From Petrimonas sulfuriphila (lineage in GTDB: Bacteria; Bacteroidota; Bacteroidia; Bacteroidales; Dysgonomonadaceae), in NCBI RefSeq assembly GCF_051201015.1, contig NZ_JBPEHI010000016.1: DNA of 64,000 bases; one strand, given 5' to 3'. Both the position numbers and the translations under genes were made by a program. The notes beneath the pieces were generated by a model, which saw nothing but the letters and a program-made list of their open reading frames with translations, made no database searches and was not told the origin of the DNA. Positions 1-8,042 of this stretch are shown here, in pieces (the stretch's first letter is position 1; each line of letters opens with the position of its first letter).

Positions 1-1422
1 CACCGCCAGATCGGCATAGAAATTTCTGTTGAACCGATAACCCAATCCTCCGGTGAGGTAATGGGTATCACCTTCCATTCTGTAGATGGTGTTTGAACCA
101 GATACAGCGGCATCCCCTGCTTTAGAAAAATCAGCATCATACGGGTTCTGCATCCATGCGTAACCCAATCTTCCTGAAAATTGCGGAGTAAAACGGTATT
201 CTGTACCCACCCTTACAGTAGATGCAACTTTAAAATCTTTTTTGATGTAATCGTTATCAATATCGTACCAATCTTTGCTGGAATAACTACCGGAAGGCAC
301 GCTCAGTTTCATGTTCCGATAGTTCATCACTTCGTAATCGGCACTCAAGATAAAACTGTTTCCTAAAACTGCGGCACCGCTCAATACCCATTTATCGGGA
401 GTTTTCAAATCATAATGATTTGTAAATTTGGCAGAGTTAACCCAGCCTTTCTCATACTTCGGGTCATCGATATAAGCTCCCAGGTCATCATCAACCCTCG
501 CCTGATAAATTTCCGACATGGAATACCATGTGGGTGTATGGTATGCCAAGCCAATCCTGAATGAATTTACGGGGCGGTAAATTACCCCCAGCTTGGCACC
601 AACTCCGGCACCGTTTGTTATTATCTCGTTGTTCAGTGTATAACCTCCGCTGTTAAAGTCTTCCAGAAAATCGGTAGAAAGAGAGTGGTTGATGTCAGAT
701 ATATTCAGTGCTAATCCAACATTCACCACATTATTTATAGTGGTTCCGATGGTAAAATCATAATTATCGATATATCCCCTTTCCGATGATTTTATTTCTT
801 GTTTAGCTTGTTCTCCTTTCGTATCTAAAGGAGTATAATAATATTTTCCATCCGTGCCCATATGATCATTGATTAACCATGAGTTGAACCCCAGTACGGA
901 AAGCCAGGGCTGATCGATGAACGGATCAGGTAAATTGTCTCCCATTTCCAGCTTGGTAGCGTCAACTCCAGAACTTCTGTCTGCCATGTAATCCAACATG
1001 GTGCTTTTGGCGTTTCCGATGGCGTTGATATCGGTATTGAACGTTTTTTGTTTGTTGTACGAAAAACCGAAATTAATCATGGGCATTACCTCGTTTCTCA
1101 AGGGAAAGTACCCGACAAATCCCAGGTTATGCAGGTTGAAATCACTCACTTTTTTGTCGATATCACCCACCTTGGCTGTGTTTTGTTGTATTCCTAACGT
1201 ACCCACTACTTCTGAGCTCCTGTAAACAGCAATTCCGGCAGGATTGATGGAAACACCCGTGATGTCTCCTCCCAGTGCGCCAAAAGCATTGCCCATTGCC
1301 ATAGAACGTGCTGTTCCGTAAAGCTCATTTCGGGAATACTTCAAAGCTTCCACTTCTCCTTGCGAGTAGGAGTAGTTGGCAATAAACACTAAAGAGAAAA
1401 GAAAATATGCAATTTTTTTCAT
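1..1422 (-). CDS. OmpP1/FadL-family outer membrane transport protein (3' end cut by window edge)
   Basis: Reading leftward from an ATG at 1422, 474 codons are open and run off the window, so the C-terminus is missing. Residues 1-21 form a signal peptide ending in SYSQ. The mature N-terminus has TARSMAMGNAFGALGGD followed by INPAG, the hallmark of Bacteroidota OmpP1/FadL/TodX beta-barrels, in which the N-terminus plugs a 14-strand barrel that passes hydrophobic molecules across the outer membrane. Alternating aromatic/polar strands and glycine-rich turns continue to the edge. The substrate cannot be told from sequence. No TAnnTTTG box is obvious just upstream. Confidence 0.82.
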   Translation of the reverse strand, partial: MKKIAYFLFSLVFIANYSYSQGEVEALKYSRNELYGTARSMAMGNAFGALGGDITGVSINPAGIAVYRSSEVVGTLGIQQNTAKVGDIDKKVSDFNLHNLGFVGYFPLRNEVMPMINFGFSYNKQKTFNTDINAIGNAKSTMLDYMADRSSGVDATKLEMGDNLPDPFIDQPWLSVLGFNSWLINDHMGTDGKYYYTPLDTKGEQAKQEIKSSERGYIDNYDFTIGTTINNVVNVGLALNISDINHSLSTDFLEDFNSGGYTLNNEIITNGAGVGAKLGVIYRPVNSFRIGLAYHTPTWYSMSEIYQARVDDDLGAYIDDPKYEKGWVNSAKFTNHYDLKTPDKWVLSGAAVLGNSFILSADYEVMNYRNMKLSVPSGSYSSKDWYDIDNDYIKKDFKVASTVRVGTEYRFTPQFSGRLGYAWMQNPYDADFSKAGDAAVSGSNTIYRMEGDTHYLTGGLGYRFNRNFYADLAV

Positions 1423-1530
1423 TTTTATAGTTTTTATTTTTGTTTTCACTAAATTATGCTCTTTCCTGCCAGGCAAAATGCAAGTAATCCAGGCATATGC
1501 TCGTACGGTTTTACAAAATGTTGGATAAAA

Positions 1531-1580
1531 AATGACTGCCTCATTTAAACCCCTTCTGAGATTTTTGTGAAGCAGTCATT
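1531..1580 (-). terminator. Rho-independent-type terminator of the low-complexity protein gene
   Basis: On the minus strand AATGACTGCTTCA pairs with TGAGGCAGTCATT (13 bp, one G-U pair) around a loop of about 24 nt and runs into TTTTTT. It starts 16 bp after the stop codon at 1597. The long loop makes it less ideal than a compact hairpin. Confidence 0.6.
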
Positions 1581-1596
1581 GTTTATTGTTTATAGT

Positions 1597-2916
1597 TTAA
1601 CGACGTCCTCCACTGCTACGACCGCTGCTTCCGCTGCTATATGAGCCGGAAGAGGAACTTCTACTGGAACCCGATGAGGAGGAACCAAACGATGAGCTGC
1701 GGCTTGAAGAGTCGTACGAAGACGAACGACTTGAGCTTGAACTTCTGCTTGGAGCGGAATACGAACCGCTGCCCGACGAACTTCTCGAAGGTGTTGAGTA
1801 GGTATTGCTTCTGCTCGACGAGCTTCTTTCGTAAGTGTTGCCACCGCTTCTCGCCGGCGAGGTGCTGGAACTACCCCTGCTGTTATATATCCTGGAATTG
1901 GCACCTAATGTGCCGGTGCTGGAGGAGCGGGAAGAAGATGAGCCTCTGTTTATGATTTGGCCGGACCGGGAGTCATAGACTCTTCCGGTGTTATCGATAA
2001 TCCTTGTTCTTGGTGATGCAGATGAACTTCTGCTGTAAGCCGAGGAACTTCTGCCTGAGGCAGTTCTTGTGGAGCTACCAATTGCCGAGCGGCCTGATGT
2101 TGCGCTTGAACTTCTGCCTACACTTGCTACAGATGATCTGTTAGCAATGTTTGCCGAGCTTCTTCTGTAACTTCCCGTACTTCTGCCGGAGCGATTGTTG
2201 CTTAATCCGGAATAGTATCCGTCGTAGAAACCGCTATAATAACCACCTCCGTACCATCCGCCGTAACCGTAATACCAAGGATCATAGTAACCACCGTAGT
2301 ACCAGGGAGAATACCAGGATGAGTACCACCCACCGTAATACCATGGGTTGTGCCAACGGCTGTAATACCACGGGCTGTACCAACGGTTGGAATAAGGATA
2401 ACCCCACCCGTATCCGTAGTACCAGGGATCATACCAGGGATCGTACCACGGATAGTAGCTATTCCAACCCCACCCTGTACCGAAATAGAGGTTAGAGCCC
2501 CATCCACGGTTATCGTAATAATCGGCGTAAATGTCGTCACCTACATAAACAGTAACCTCATCGGCACCGGTTATCTTGATACTCGATTCCGGGTCGTGAT
2601 ACTTGATAATCCTGTCTGTATATTCGTATTGCTGATAGGCTGTATCTTCAAGAATTACTGTGTCATTGGCAGCCAATTCTTTTTGTTCACGACGGTTATA
2701 CTCGTCAATATTGCGGCCGTTTGCTCGGACTTCCATATTGGATGCTTTTCCCTCAACAACAACAATTTTCTTTTTTTGTGGTTCTTGTTTCTTCTGAACC
2801 TTTAGGGTTGTAGTGTTTTGAGCGGGATCGGCATAAATATCATCCCACTCCTGGGCAAAACCTATAACGGGCGCCAGGACCAGCAACCCCGAAATAATTA
2901 AGTTTTTAGTTTTCAT
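1597..2916 (-). CDS. Secreted low-complexity protein, Tyr/Trp/Gly-rich then Ser/Arg-rich
   Basis: 439 residues. Residues 1-21 are a signal peptide (ending GFAQ), so the product is exported. Residues about 22-135 look like an ordinary, partly charged domain with a KKQEPQKKK patch and a beta-like IKITGADEVTVYVGDD segment. Residues about 137-238 are dominated by Tyr, Trp, Gly, Pro and Asp in imperfect repeats such as WYDPWYYGYG and SPWYYGG. Residues about 240-439 are almost entirely Ser with interspersed Arg, Gly, Thr and Tyr, ending SSGRSSGGRR. I recognise no catalytic domain. The composition suggests a disordered, sticky envelope protein; function is unknown. The gene is monocistronic, with its own promoter box and terminator. 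Confidence 0.75.
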   Translation of the reverse strand: MKTKNLIISGLLVLAPVIGFAQEWDDIYADPAQNTTTLKVQKKQEPQKKKIVVVEGKASNMEVRANGRNIDEYNRREQKELAANDTVILEDTAYQQYEYTDRIIKYHDPESSIKITGADEVTVYVGDDIYADYYDNRGWGSNLYFGTGWGWNSYYPWYDPWYDPWYYGYGWGYPYSNRWYSPWYYSRWHNPWYYGGWYSSWYSPWYYGGYYDPWYYGYGGWYGGGYYSGFYDGYYSGLSNNRSGRSTGSYRRSSANIANRSSVASVGRSSSATSGRSAIGSSTRTASGRSSSAYSRSSSASPRTRIIDNTGRVYDSRSGQIINRGSSSSRSSSTGTLGANSRIYNSRGSSSTSPARSGGNTYERSSSSRSNTYSTPSRSSSGSGSYSAPSRSSSSSRSSSYDSSSRSSSFGSSSSGSSRSSSSGSYSSGSSGRSSGGRR

Positions 2917-3027
2917 AGCTTTTTCCCTTTATTTTTTGTTTTTGGTTGTTTTAAATAATTCATTCCGCAGAGTTTGACAATAATTCATTCATTTGGTTTA
3001 ACTCACTGTTCCGTTATTTATCATCCA

Positions 3028-3053
3028 CAAATATACAAATTTTTAAACGTCAA
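3028..3053 (-). promoter_or_regulatory. Putative promoter of the low-complexity protein gene
   Basis: TATATTTG on the minus strand (3035 to 3028) matches the Bacteroidota -7 box TAnnTTTG. A TTG lies at 3053-3051, only 15 nt away, which is shorter than the usual 19-22 nt. The implied leader is about 105 nt. Confidence 0.4.
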
Positions 3054-3139
3054 CTCATCGATTTGTTTATTATATAGATGAAAAATGTATAAAAACGCTG
3101 CACTTTACGTAGTTAAAAAAATACAAAACTCCCCGTTTT

Positions 3140-3898
3140 TTACAGTGATAACTCTAATCCGTCATAAGCAAGGGTAAAGGATGAGGGCAAATCCTTGCTT
3201 ATCGCTTTATGCAAACCGATCTGATGACTCATATGTGTAAAATAGGTTTGTTCCGCTCCAATTTTTTTTGCCAACGAAAGAGCTTCTTCCAGTGTTTGGT
3301 GTGAAGGGTGTTTCTCCTTTCTCAATGCGCTTACTATCAGTATATCTAGGGCGGCGAGTTTGCTTAGCTCTTCGTCGGGCAAATATTTTACGTCGGTAAG
3401 GTAAGCGACATTATTTATCCGGAAACCTAAGATGGGGAGTTTAAAATGCATGACCCGGATAGGAATAACTTTTGTGTTATTTATAAAGAAAGGATGAAGG
3501 CCGTCGGTTGTTCGTATCCTGATATCCGGAACGCCGGTGTACCTTTGTTCTCCAAAACAATAGGGAATTCGTTGCATCAACGCGCTTTTCACTTTAGTTT
3601 CGGCAAAAACATCGACGGGTCCAAACCTGCAAAAAGGCCTTAAGTCGTCCATCCCGCCCACGTGATCATAATGTTCGTGGGTGATGAGCAACCCGTCAAT
3701 TTTCCTGAAAGGCAAATCCATCACCTGTTGCCTGAAGTCGGGTGTGCAATCGATGATAAGGCGTGAATCAGCAGTCTCCACTTGAAGAGAACATCTTAAC
3801 CGTTTGTCTTTAGCATCGACTGATGTACATACTTCACAATTGCAACCTATTTCGGGAACTCCTGTAGATGTCCCCGTACCTAAAAACCGTACTTTCAT
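3140..3898 (-). CDS. MBL-fold metal-dependent hydrolase, PhnP-like
   Basis: 252 residues, full length for the family. It opens with FLGTGTSTGVPEIGCNCEVC, in which the Cys residues form the extra zinc site typical of PhnP-type enzymes. The metallo-beta-lactamase signature THEHYDHVGGMDDLRPF follows at about residues 73-89, and a YFTHMSHQ stretch near the C-terminus supplies further metal ligands. PhnP hydrolyses phosphoribosyl 1,2-cyclic phosphate, but no other phn gene is nearby, so the substrate here is uncertain; a cyclic phosphodiester is likely. No signal peptide, so cytoplasmic. Confidence 0.85.
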   Translation of the reverse strand: MKVRFLGTGTSTGVPEIGCNCEVCTSVDAKDKRLRCSLQVETADSRLIIDCTPDFRQQVMDLPFRKIDGLLITHEHYDHVGGMDDLRPFCRFGPVDVFAETKVKSALMQRIPYCFGEQRYTGVPDIRIRTTDGLHPFFINNTKVIPIRVMHFKLPILGFRINNVAYLTDVKYLPDEELSKLAALDILIVSALRKEKHPSHQTLEEALSLAKKIGAEQTYFTHMSHQIGLHKAISKDLPSSFTLAYDGLELSL

Positions 3899-3923
3899 TT
3901 TTTATTGTCCGTGTAAAATAATA

Positions 3924-3954
3924 AAAGCTACCCGTTTCAATAGCGGGCAGCTTT
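3924..3954 (-). terminator. Terminator downstream of the SPOR lipoprotein gene
   Basis: AAAGCT/AGCTTT and CCCG/CGGG stems separated by one mismatch enclose a 9 nt loop. On the minus strand the hairpin runs into TTTTATTATTTTA, placing it after the stop at 4010 and before the PhnP-like gene. Confidence 0.65.
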
Positions 3955-4009
3955 ATTATACGTTCATTTCCTATTGGTCACCAGACATCCGGATCCGGTG
4001 TTTTAACAT

Positions 4010-4531
4010 TTAATACTGTCTTTCTAAAATCCAAAGATCGTTGAAAGGAACGCCGTAAGTTCTTCGCAAGTAATCGGTATTGCCAAGGGCAGCATATTTT
4101 TGGTAAATCTCATCGCGTTTTGCAGCAGCCGATGCTTTGTCATCATAGCTTGCAACGATAACCCTGTACATGCCTTGCTCGTTTTCGGCCAGAATCACCG
4201 GATACCCTTCGTTTTGCATTCGTGTCTTCAACGATTCAGCATTAAGCTTTACACTTAAAGAAGCGATTACTACGCTGAAGTTCTTTAAATTGGCGGCATC
4301 TGAAGCAAGAACGGGTTCAACCTTCTCTTTTCTCACTGACACTTCAACCGGAGGCAGTGTGCCGGCATCTTTTACAACAGTTGGCTGTGACGCCGTTTGC
4401 TGCATTTCCCTTTCTTTGGCAGCTTCATATACTTGTTTATATGCACTTTGTTTTGGTTTACAGGAAATTGCTAAAACCAACATGGCAGAAAGCGCCATCA
4501 TCAAATAGATTGATCTTTTCATTTGTGTCAT
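4010..4531 (-). CDS. SPOR-domain lipoprotein
   Basis: 173 residues from the ATG at 4531; an in-frame ATG at 4522 (MKRSIYL) is equally plausible. A hydrophobic stretch ends in the lipobox LAISC, so the mature protein is a lipoprotein. Residues about 85-172 form a SPOR domain (FSVVIASLSVKLNAESLKTR, then YRVIVASYDDKASA), a fold that binds peptidoglycan denuded of stem peptides, typically at the division septum. A Gln/Ala-rich linker joins the two. Its TAnnTTTG promoter and downstream hairpin suggest a single-gene unit. Confidence 0.82.
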   Translation of the reverse strand: MTQMKRSIYLMMALSAMLVLAISCKPKQSAYKQVYEAAKEREMQQTASQPTVVKDAGTLPPVEVSVRKEKVEPVLASDAANLKNFSVVIASLSVKLNAESLKTRMQNEGYPVILAENEQGMYRVIVASYDDKASAAAKRDEIYQKYAALGNTDYLRRTYGVPFNDLWILERQY

Positions 4532-4562
4532 TGTTTTATTGTTCGAATATCAAAACTAAAAG

Positions 4563-4570
4563 CAAAGATA
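4563..4570 (-). promoter_or_regulatory. -7 promoter box of the SPOR lipoprotein gene
   Basis: TATCTTTG on the minus strand matches TAnnTTTG and lies about 31 nt upstream of the ATG at 4531. No clear TTG is found at the expected -33 distance. Confidence 0.5.
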
Positions 4571-4672
4571 GAAATAAGTAAATGATTATAACTCCTACAG
4601 ATGTGAAAATAAATTAAATTGTTAAAAACATCTTTTCTCCAGACAGAAACTCAAGAGAACCAATGACTAAAG

Positions 4673-5935
4673 TTACAGTTTTTCGAGTTCGGAGAAGTTT
4701 ATTTTCGGAATTTTGTTTTCCTTTTTCCTTGTGAATCTTGATTCGTAAAGAGTTGATTTGTTGAAGAATCCTCCGTTTTGAAGATAAAACAGGTTCTTTT
4801 GCTTGTTGTACCCGCCCCGGTAATCCAACCGGACTTGTTTTCGGGCAGTTTCATCGTATGTGAAAACCGATTCGCCGGCTTCTATCCATTTCCGGTTACT
4901 GGTCACAAACCATTGATTCCCAAACAATACCTTTCGGGTCAGGTATCCTTGTCCAGGAATAAAATTTTCGAGGAAAGAATGTGCACGGGTATAAAAAACA
5001 TGGGTTTTGGGCCTAAGGAAGCTGGCTATCAGCCTCCATCGATTTTCATCGGAAGCAAAGAAATAAGAGGTATACACGGTGTTCCCCAGTCCGTCTGGCT
5101 TTATCCGGGTCAGGAATTTATAGGCCTTGCCGGCTTTCCAGTTGTACCGCAAAAAACTTTGTCCGCCCGAACCTTCGTTTCCAAATTCACCGATATAGAC
5201 TCCTTCTCCTTTTCGTAAGAGTTTGATCTTTAAACTGTCGGGAATACGTTTTGGATCCTGTGTGTTGAACGGGCTCCAAACGGAGAACAGCACCCTTCGT
5301 TCGGTTTCGGAATTGCATTGAATTCCAAAATACCCTTCACCAAAACCGTTCGCCATGTAATAACTGCCCGGGATATCGTTTCCTGCCGGAACAGTGACTT
5401 CGTTATAAAACCATTCAACCGTATCTTCGGGCATTGTATAACGAAGATGAACAGAAGGCCCTCGCCTACCCCAATAGTCGGAGAAATCGTGCACATAAGT
5501 TGGTTGTTCCTCCGATTGAACAACAAACGATTCTATCTGGGCGAACTCTTTCCCTGACCTGCTTATACCCCGTAATTCTATGGGTTGATAACCCGTGTTG
5601 AGAATTTGAAAGATCCCTAGAGGAATTTTAAATCTTCCGGCAGGAACAGAAATTTTTGACCTCTTCCCTTGGAAAGTCGCTTCAATCACTGACTCTTTAT
5701 CCGAATCTCCTTTTATTGAAATCACTATTTTTTCCGTTTTGTGGAAATAAACGAATGTCTTGATGACGGATTTTTCGTTGACCCATTCTTCAAGTCCGGA
5801 CCGGGTGATGGATGCACCCTGTTGAAAAGAAGTCACGTAAGCATTTCCATTTAATTCAATTTCATACGTTACTTCTTGCGAAAACAAAAATAAGGCGGAA
5901 CAGCAAAAGAGAACTGTTGAGCAAATCTTATTCAT
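4673..5935 (-). CDS. Secreted DUF5077/DUF3472 protein
   Basis: 420 residues from the ATG at 5935 (MNKICS). An upstream in-frame extension to 5986 is discarded because the promoter box lies inside it and because the signal peptide (ending LFLFSQ) starts at this ATG. Residues about 22-135 resemble DUF5077, a beta-sandwich module with AYVTSFQQGASITRSG. The centre matches DUF3472, with WFYNEVTVP, YYMANGFGEGYFGIQ and RVLFSVWSPFNTQDP. These domains are common in secreted Bacteroidota proteins near polysaccharide loci; no activity is established, so a carbohydrate-linked role is inference only. Confidence 0.78.
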   Translation of the reverse strand: MNKICSTVLFCCSALFLFSQEVTYEIELNGNAYVTSFQQGASITRSGLEEWVNEKSVIKTFVYFHKTEKIVISIKGDSDKESVIEATFQGKRSKISVPAGRFKIPLGIFQILNTGYQPIELRGISRSGKEFAQIESFVVQSEEQPTYVHDFSDYWGRRGPSVHLRYTMPEDTVEWFYNEVTVPAGNDIPGSYYMANGFGEGYFGIQCNSETERRVLFSVWSPFNTQDPKRIPDSLKIKLLRKGEGVYIGEFGNEGSGGQSFLRYNWKAGKAYKFLTRIKPDGLGNTVYTSYFFASDENRWRLIASFLRPKTHVFYTRAHSFLENFIPGQGYLTRKVLFGNQWFVTSNRKWIEAGESVFTYDETARKQVRLDYRGGYNKQKNLFYLQNGGFFNKSTLYESRFTRKKENKIPKINFSELEKL

Positions 5936-5952
5936 CTGTTTGAATTTATCTG

Positions 5953-5960
5953 CAAAGTTA
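5953..5960 (-). promoter_or_regulatory. -7 promoter box of the DUF3472 gene
   Basis: TAACTTTG on the minus strand, 17 nt before the ATG at 5935. It decides the start codon, since the upstream in-frame codons would precede the transcript. Confidence 0.5.
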
Positions 5961-5984
5961 CGTGTAAAGACCAATAAAAACAAC

Positions 5985-6007
5985 AAAGCCCCGGAAAAGG
6001 GCCTTGC
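5985..6007 (-). terminator. Terminator of the first DUF4382 gene
   Basis: On the minus strand AAGGCCC and GGGGCTT pair around a 6 nt loop and are followed by TGTTGTTTTTATT. It lies about 37 bp after the stop at 6044. Confidence 0.6.
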
Positions 6008-6043
6008 TTTTTTTTACTCGATAGTATGCTAATACTTGTTGTA

Positions 6044-6904
6044 TTACTTTACCAATGTAACGGTGCCTACATCTTTTATCTCGCCTTTAACAACCGGAAC
6101 ACTCTCCATTACAAAATTAGTATATTCCGTTGCCGTGTCGGCAATAAACTCCACTTTCCACGTACCTTCGTCAATACCCGGGAACAAGAATTTACCGTCC
6201 TCTTCGGGCAGCGAAATCAATGTGTCCGTTGCTTTGGTAATTTGAACAAAAGCGTTGGCTTCCGGCGGGAGGACAAAACCTCTCAATGTGGCGCCCCAAG
6301 CTTCTGCGTACGTACGAATAACCGGTTTTAAAATGTACTTGTTATTTCCCGTAGCGACTACCGAACGCGCAGCATCAAAATCAATGACGAAACTGTACAT
6401 CATGTCGGCAAGTAAAGTTTCGTGAAGATTGAACTTCAACCCGCTTGTTTGTGCTGATGGTGTCTTAAGGGGATACTCTGTTCCATCCTTAGTTTCCACA
6501 TAGCTGTCGGGGCCCAGCAGTAACCTGACCTGGCTTATTTTTCCAGCGGGAATTTCTCCACCGGCCAAGGCGATCATTTCTCCGTTTCTGTAATCCAGCA
6601 AATTATACAATCCGGGGTTGCTAATGTTCAGGGTAACCCATTCAACTTCGTCTAATTCATCGTTGTCATCATAAAAAGGATCGTTGTCATCCTCGTAATA
6701 TTCATCCGCTACTCCAACTTTAACGCCCTGTATGTCAATAACCACTTTGGCGTAATCTAATGATGGGGCATCGGTCAGTTTAAACTGAATTTGAGCTTTT
6801 CCACTGGTCAAGCCTTCATTTTCGTTTGTACATCCTACAGCAAAAAGCAACAACGCCACAATGGACAGTGTCGACAAGAGAATTTTAAATTTTTCTTTTC
6901 TCAT
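6044..6904 (-). CDS. DUF4382 lipoprotein, copy 1
   Basis: 286 residues. The lipobox LLFAVGC places the lipidated Cys at 25. The DUF4382 domain begins with QIQFKLTDAPSLDYAKVVID and continues to about residue 195; an acidic run of Asp/Glu (about residues 74-95) may bind divalent cations. The last 80 residues (GFVLPPEANAFVQI onward) look like a carboxypeptidase-regulatory/Ig-type beta-sandwich. Surface-exposed or periplasmic location is likely; function is unknown. It is a diverged paralogue of the next gene upstream (7108-7899), sharing the LTDAP motif and the same two-domain plan. Confidence 0.82.
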   Translation of the reverse strand: MRKEKFKILLSTLSIVALLLFAVGCTNENEGLTSGKAQIQFKLTDAPSLDYAKVVIDIQGVKVGVADEYYEDDNDPFYDDNDELDEVEWVTLNISNPGLYNLLDYRNGEMIALAGGEIPAGKISQVRLLLGPDSYVETKDGTEYPLKTPSAQTSGLKFNLHETLLADMMYSFVIDFDAARSVVATGNNKYILKPVIRTYAEAWGATLRGFVLPPEANAFVQITKATDTLISLPEEDGKFLFPGIDEGTWKVEFIADTATEYTNFVMESVPVVKGEIKDVGTVTLVK

Positions 6905-6912
6905 AAAATTTG

Positions 6913-6951
6913 ATGTTTTAGTTAAATGTTTTAGTTAAATGTTTTAGTTAA
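6913..6951. repeat. Three perfect tandem copies of a 13 bp unit
   Basis: The unit ATGTTTTAGTTAA occurs three times without mismatch, ending 8 bp before the start codon of the first DUF4382 gene at 6904. On the coding strand this makes an A-rich leader of TTAACTAAAACAT repeats directly upstream of translation, where copy number could affect expression. Confidence 0.9.
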
Positions 6952-7107
6952 AATTTTTTTCGTCAAAAAAAGACCCGTTATTACGAGTGTTATAATAAAA
7001 CACCTCAACTCTTGTGTTTGTTGTTGGGTTTTACTTAAGAAAAACAAAAAACACCCCCCGTTTACTGGCAAAAAGATTAAAAAAGGGAAATTAGTACGAC
7101 AAAACGT

Positions 7108-7899
7108 TTATTTTTTAAGGATAATCTTTGATTTTAACTCCCGTGTTTTGCCAGCAAATACGGAATCCACAAAAAGTGTATCCCGGTAACCCAGGCTCGA
7201 AGCTGATAAAACGGCAATTTCCCATTCACCTGCTTTCAGGCCTTTAAAAAGAAACATCCCATCGGATTTTTCGGGTATGGTGAATAGCGTATCCTTGTCT
7301 TTTACGATTTTGACGATAGGCATGGCTTCCACGGGCAGGGCATACCCTTTTAACGACCCGCCAAACGCTTCTGGAAAAATACGCAATACCGGTTTAAGAA
7401 AATAATTCCCGTTGGATTCGTAGAACGAAAGGGCCGCATTGATATCAATCATTATGCTGGTGATGTAATTGGCATAGAGGTTCTCATTGACCTCCACAAT
7501 AATACCGTCTTTAATCTCGGAATCCAAAATAAGGTCTTTTTCCCCTGTGTCTGTTTTAATCTTTGAATTGTTTCCAAACGTTATTTTTATTTTTCGCAAT
7601 ACCCCGGCCGGGAAAAACTGATCGATAATCTGTTTTGATTTTCCGTTCGAAAGCGGAAGAACGTTGTAAACCCCTCCCTGGAAATCAAGGGTCGTCCATT
7701 TTTCATCGCTGGTGGTGTTGTCGGTAGTAGAGATTTCAATTTTCTGAATGTCTACGTTAAATTCCGATATCAGTAATACGGGAGCATCCGTAAGTTTTAT
7801 TCTCAGCCGGGTGGCGTTTATGCTCGGATCGTTCTTGGAGCATCCCGTAAAAGAGATTGCAAAAAGAAAAAGGGAAAATAGGGTTAGAATAGCCTTCAT
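7108..7899 (-). CDS. DUF4382 lipoprotein, copy 2
   Basis: 263 residues. The signal ends in ISFTGC with the lipidated Cys at 20. The DUF4382 domain opens with RLRIKLTDAPVLLISEFNVD, and a C-terminal beta-sandwich starts at GYALPVEAMPIVKIVKD. Same architecture as the gene downstream (6044-6904), which argues for a tandem duplication followed by divergence; the acidic run seen in that copy is absent here. A TAnnTTTG box at 7917-7924 serves this gene, back to back with the TetR operon promoter. Confidence 0.82.
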   Translation of the reverse strand: MKAILTLFSLFLFAISFTGCSKNDPSINATRLRIKLTDAPVLLISEFNVDIQKIEISTTDNTTSDEKWTTLDFQGGVYNVLPLSNGKSKQIIDQFFPAGVLRKIKITFGNNSKIKTDTGEKDLILDSEIKDGIIVEVNENLYANYITSIMIDINAALSFYESNGNYFLKPVLRIFPEAFGGSLKGYALPVEAMPIVKIVKDKDTLFTIPEKSDGMFLFKGLKAGEWEIAVLSASSLGYRDTLFVDSVFAGKTRELKSKIILKK

Positions 7900-7916
7900 T
7901 TTTAGTCAATTTACCG

Positions 7917-7924
7917 CAAAGATA
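7917..7924 (-). promoter_or_regulatory. -7 promoter box of the second DUF4382 gene
   Basis: TATCTTTG on the minus strand, 17 nt before the ATG at 7899. It lies about 40 bp from the TetR palindrome, so the TetR protein could affect this divergent promoter too. Confidence 0.5.
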
Positions 7925-7963
7925 ACGAATAACGGAAAAAAGATACGAGAAAAAAACCAAAAT

Positions 7964-7989
7964 GTGTTTTAAACAAATGTTTAAAACAC
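7964..7989. promoter_or_regulatory. Perfect 12+12 bp palindrome, probable TetR operator
   Basis: GTGTTTTAAACA, a 2 bp spacer AA, and TGTTTAAAACAC form a perfect inverted repeat. It ends one base before the TTG of the -33 element at 7990-7992, and the next gene encodes a TetR-family repressor. Position, symmetry and length fit an autoregulatory operator. Confidence 0.75.
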
Positions 7990-8020
7990 TTGTTTAATAA
8001 ATGGGGATTGTATACTTTTG
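7990..8020 (+). promoter_or_regulatory. Promoter of the TetR-TolC-ABC efflux operon
   Basis: TTG at 7990-7992, a 20 nt spacer, then TACTTTTG at 8013-8020, a full match to the Bacteroidota primary sigma consensus. The expected transcript start is 15-20 nt before the ATG at 8043, which rules out the in-frame ATG at 8001. Confidence 0.75.
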
Positions 8021-8042
8021 CATCAAAAAAATAAACCTGAAA

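Noticed and set aside
1590..2805. Long open frames on both strands across the low-complexity gene
   Set aside because: They mirror the biased Ser and Tyr/Trp codons of the real gene, have repetitive composition without signal or domain, and lack promoters or start contexts.
8001..8042. Longer N-terminus for the TetR protein from ATG 8001
   Set aside because: The promoter box lies at 8013-8020, so this codon is not in the transcript, and the added residues do not match the family.
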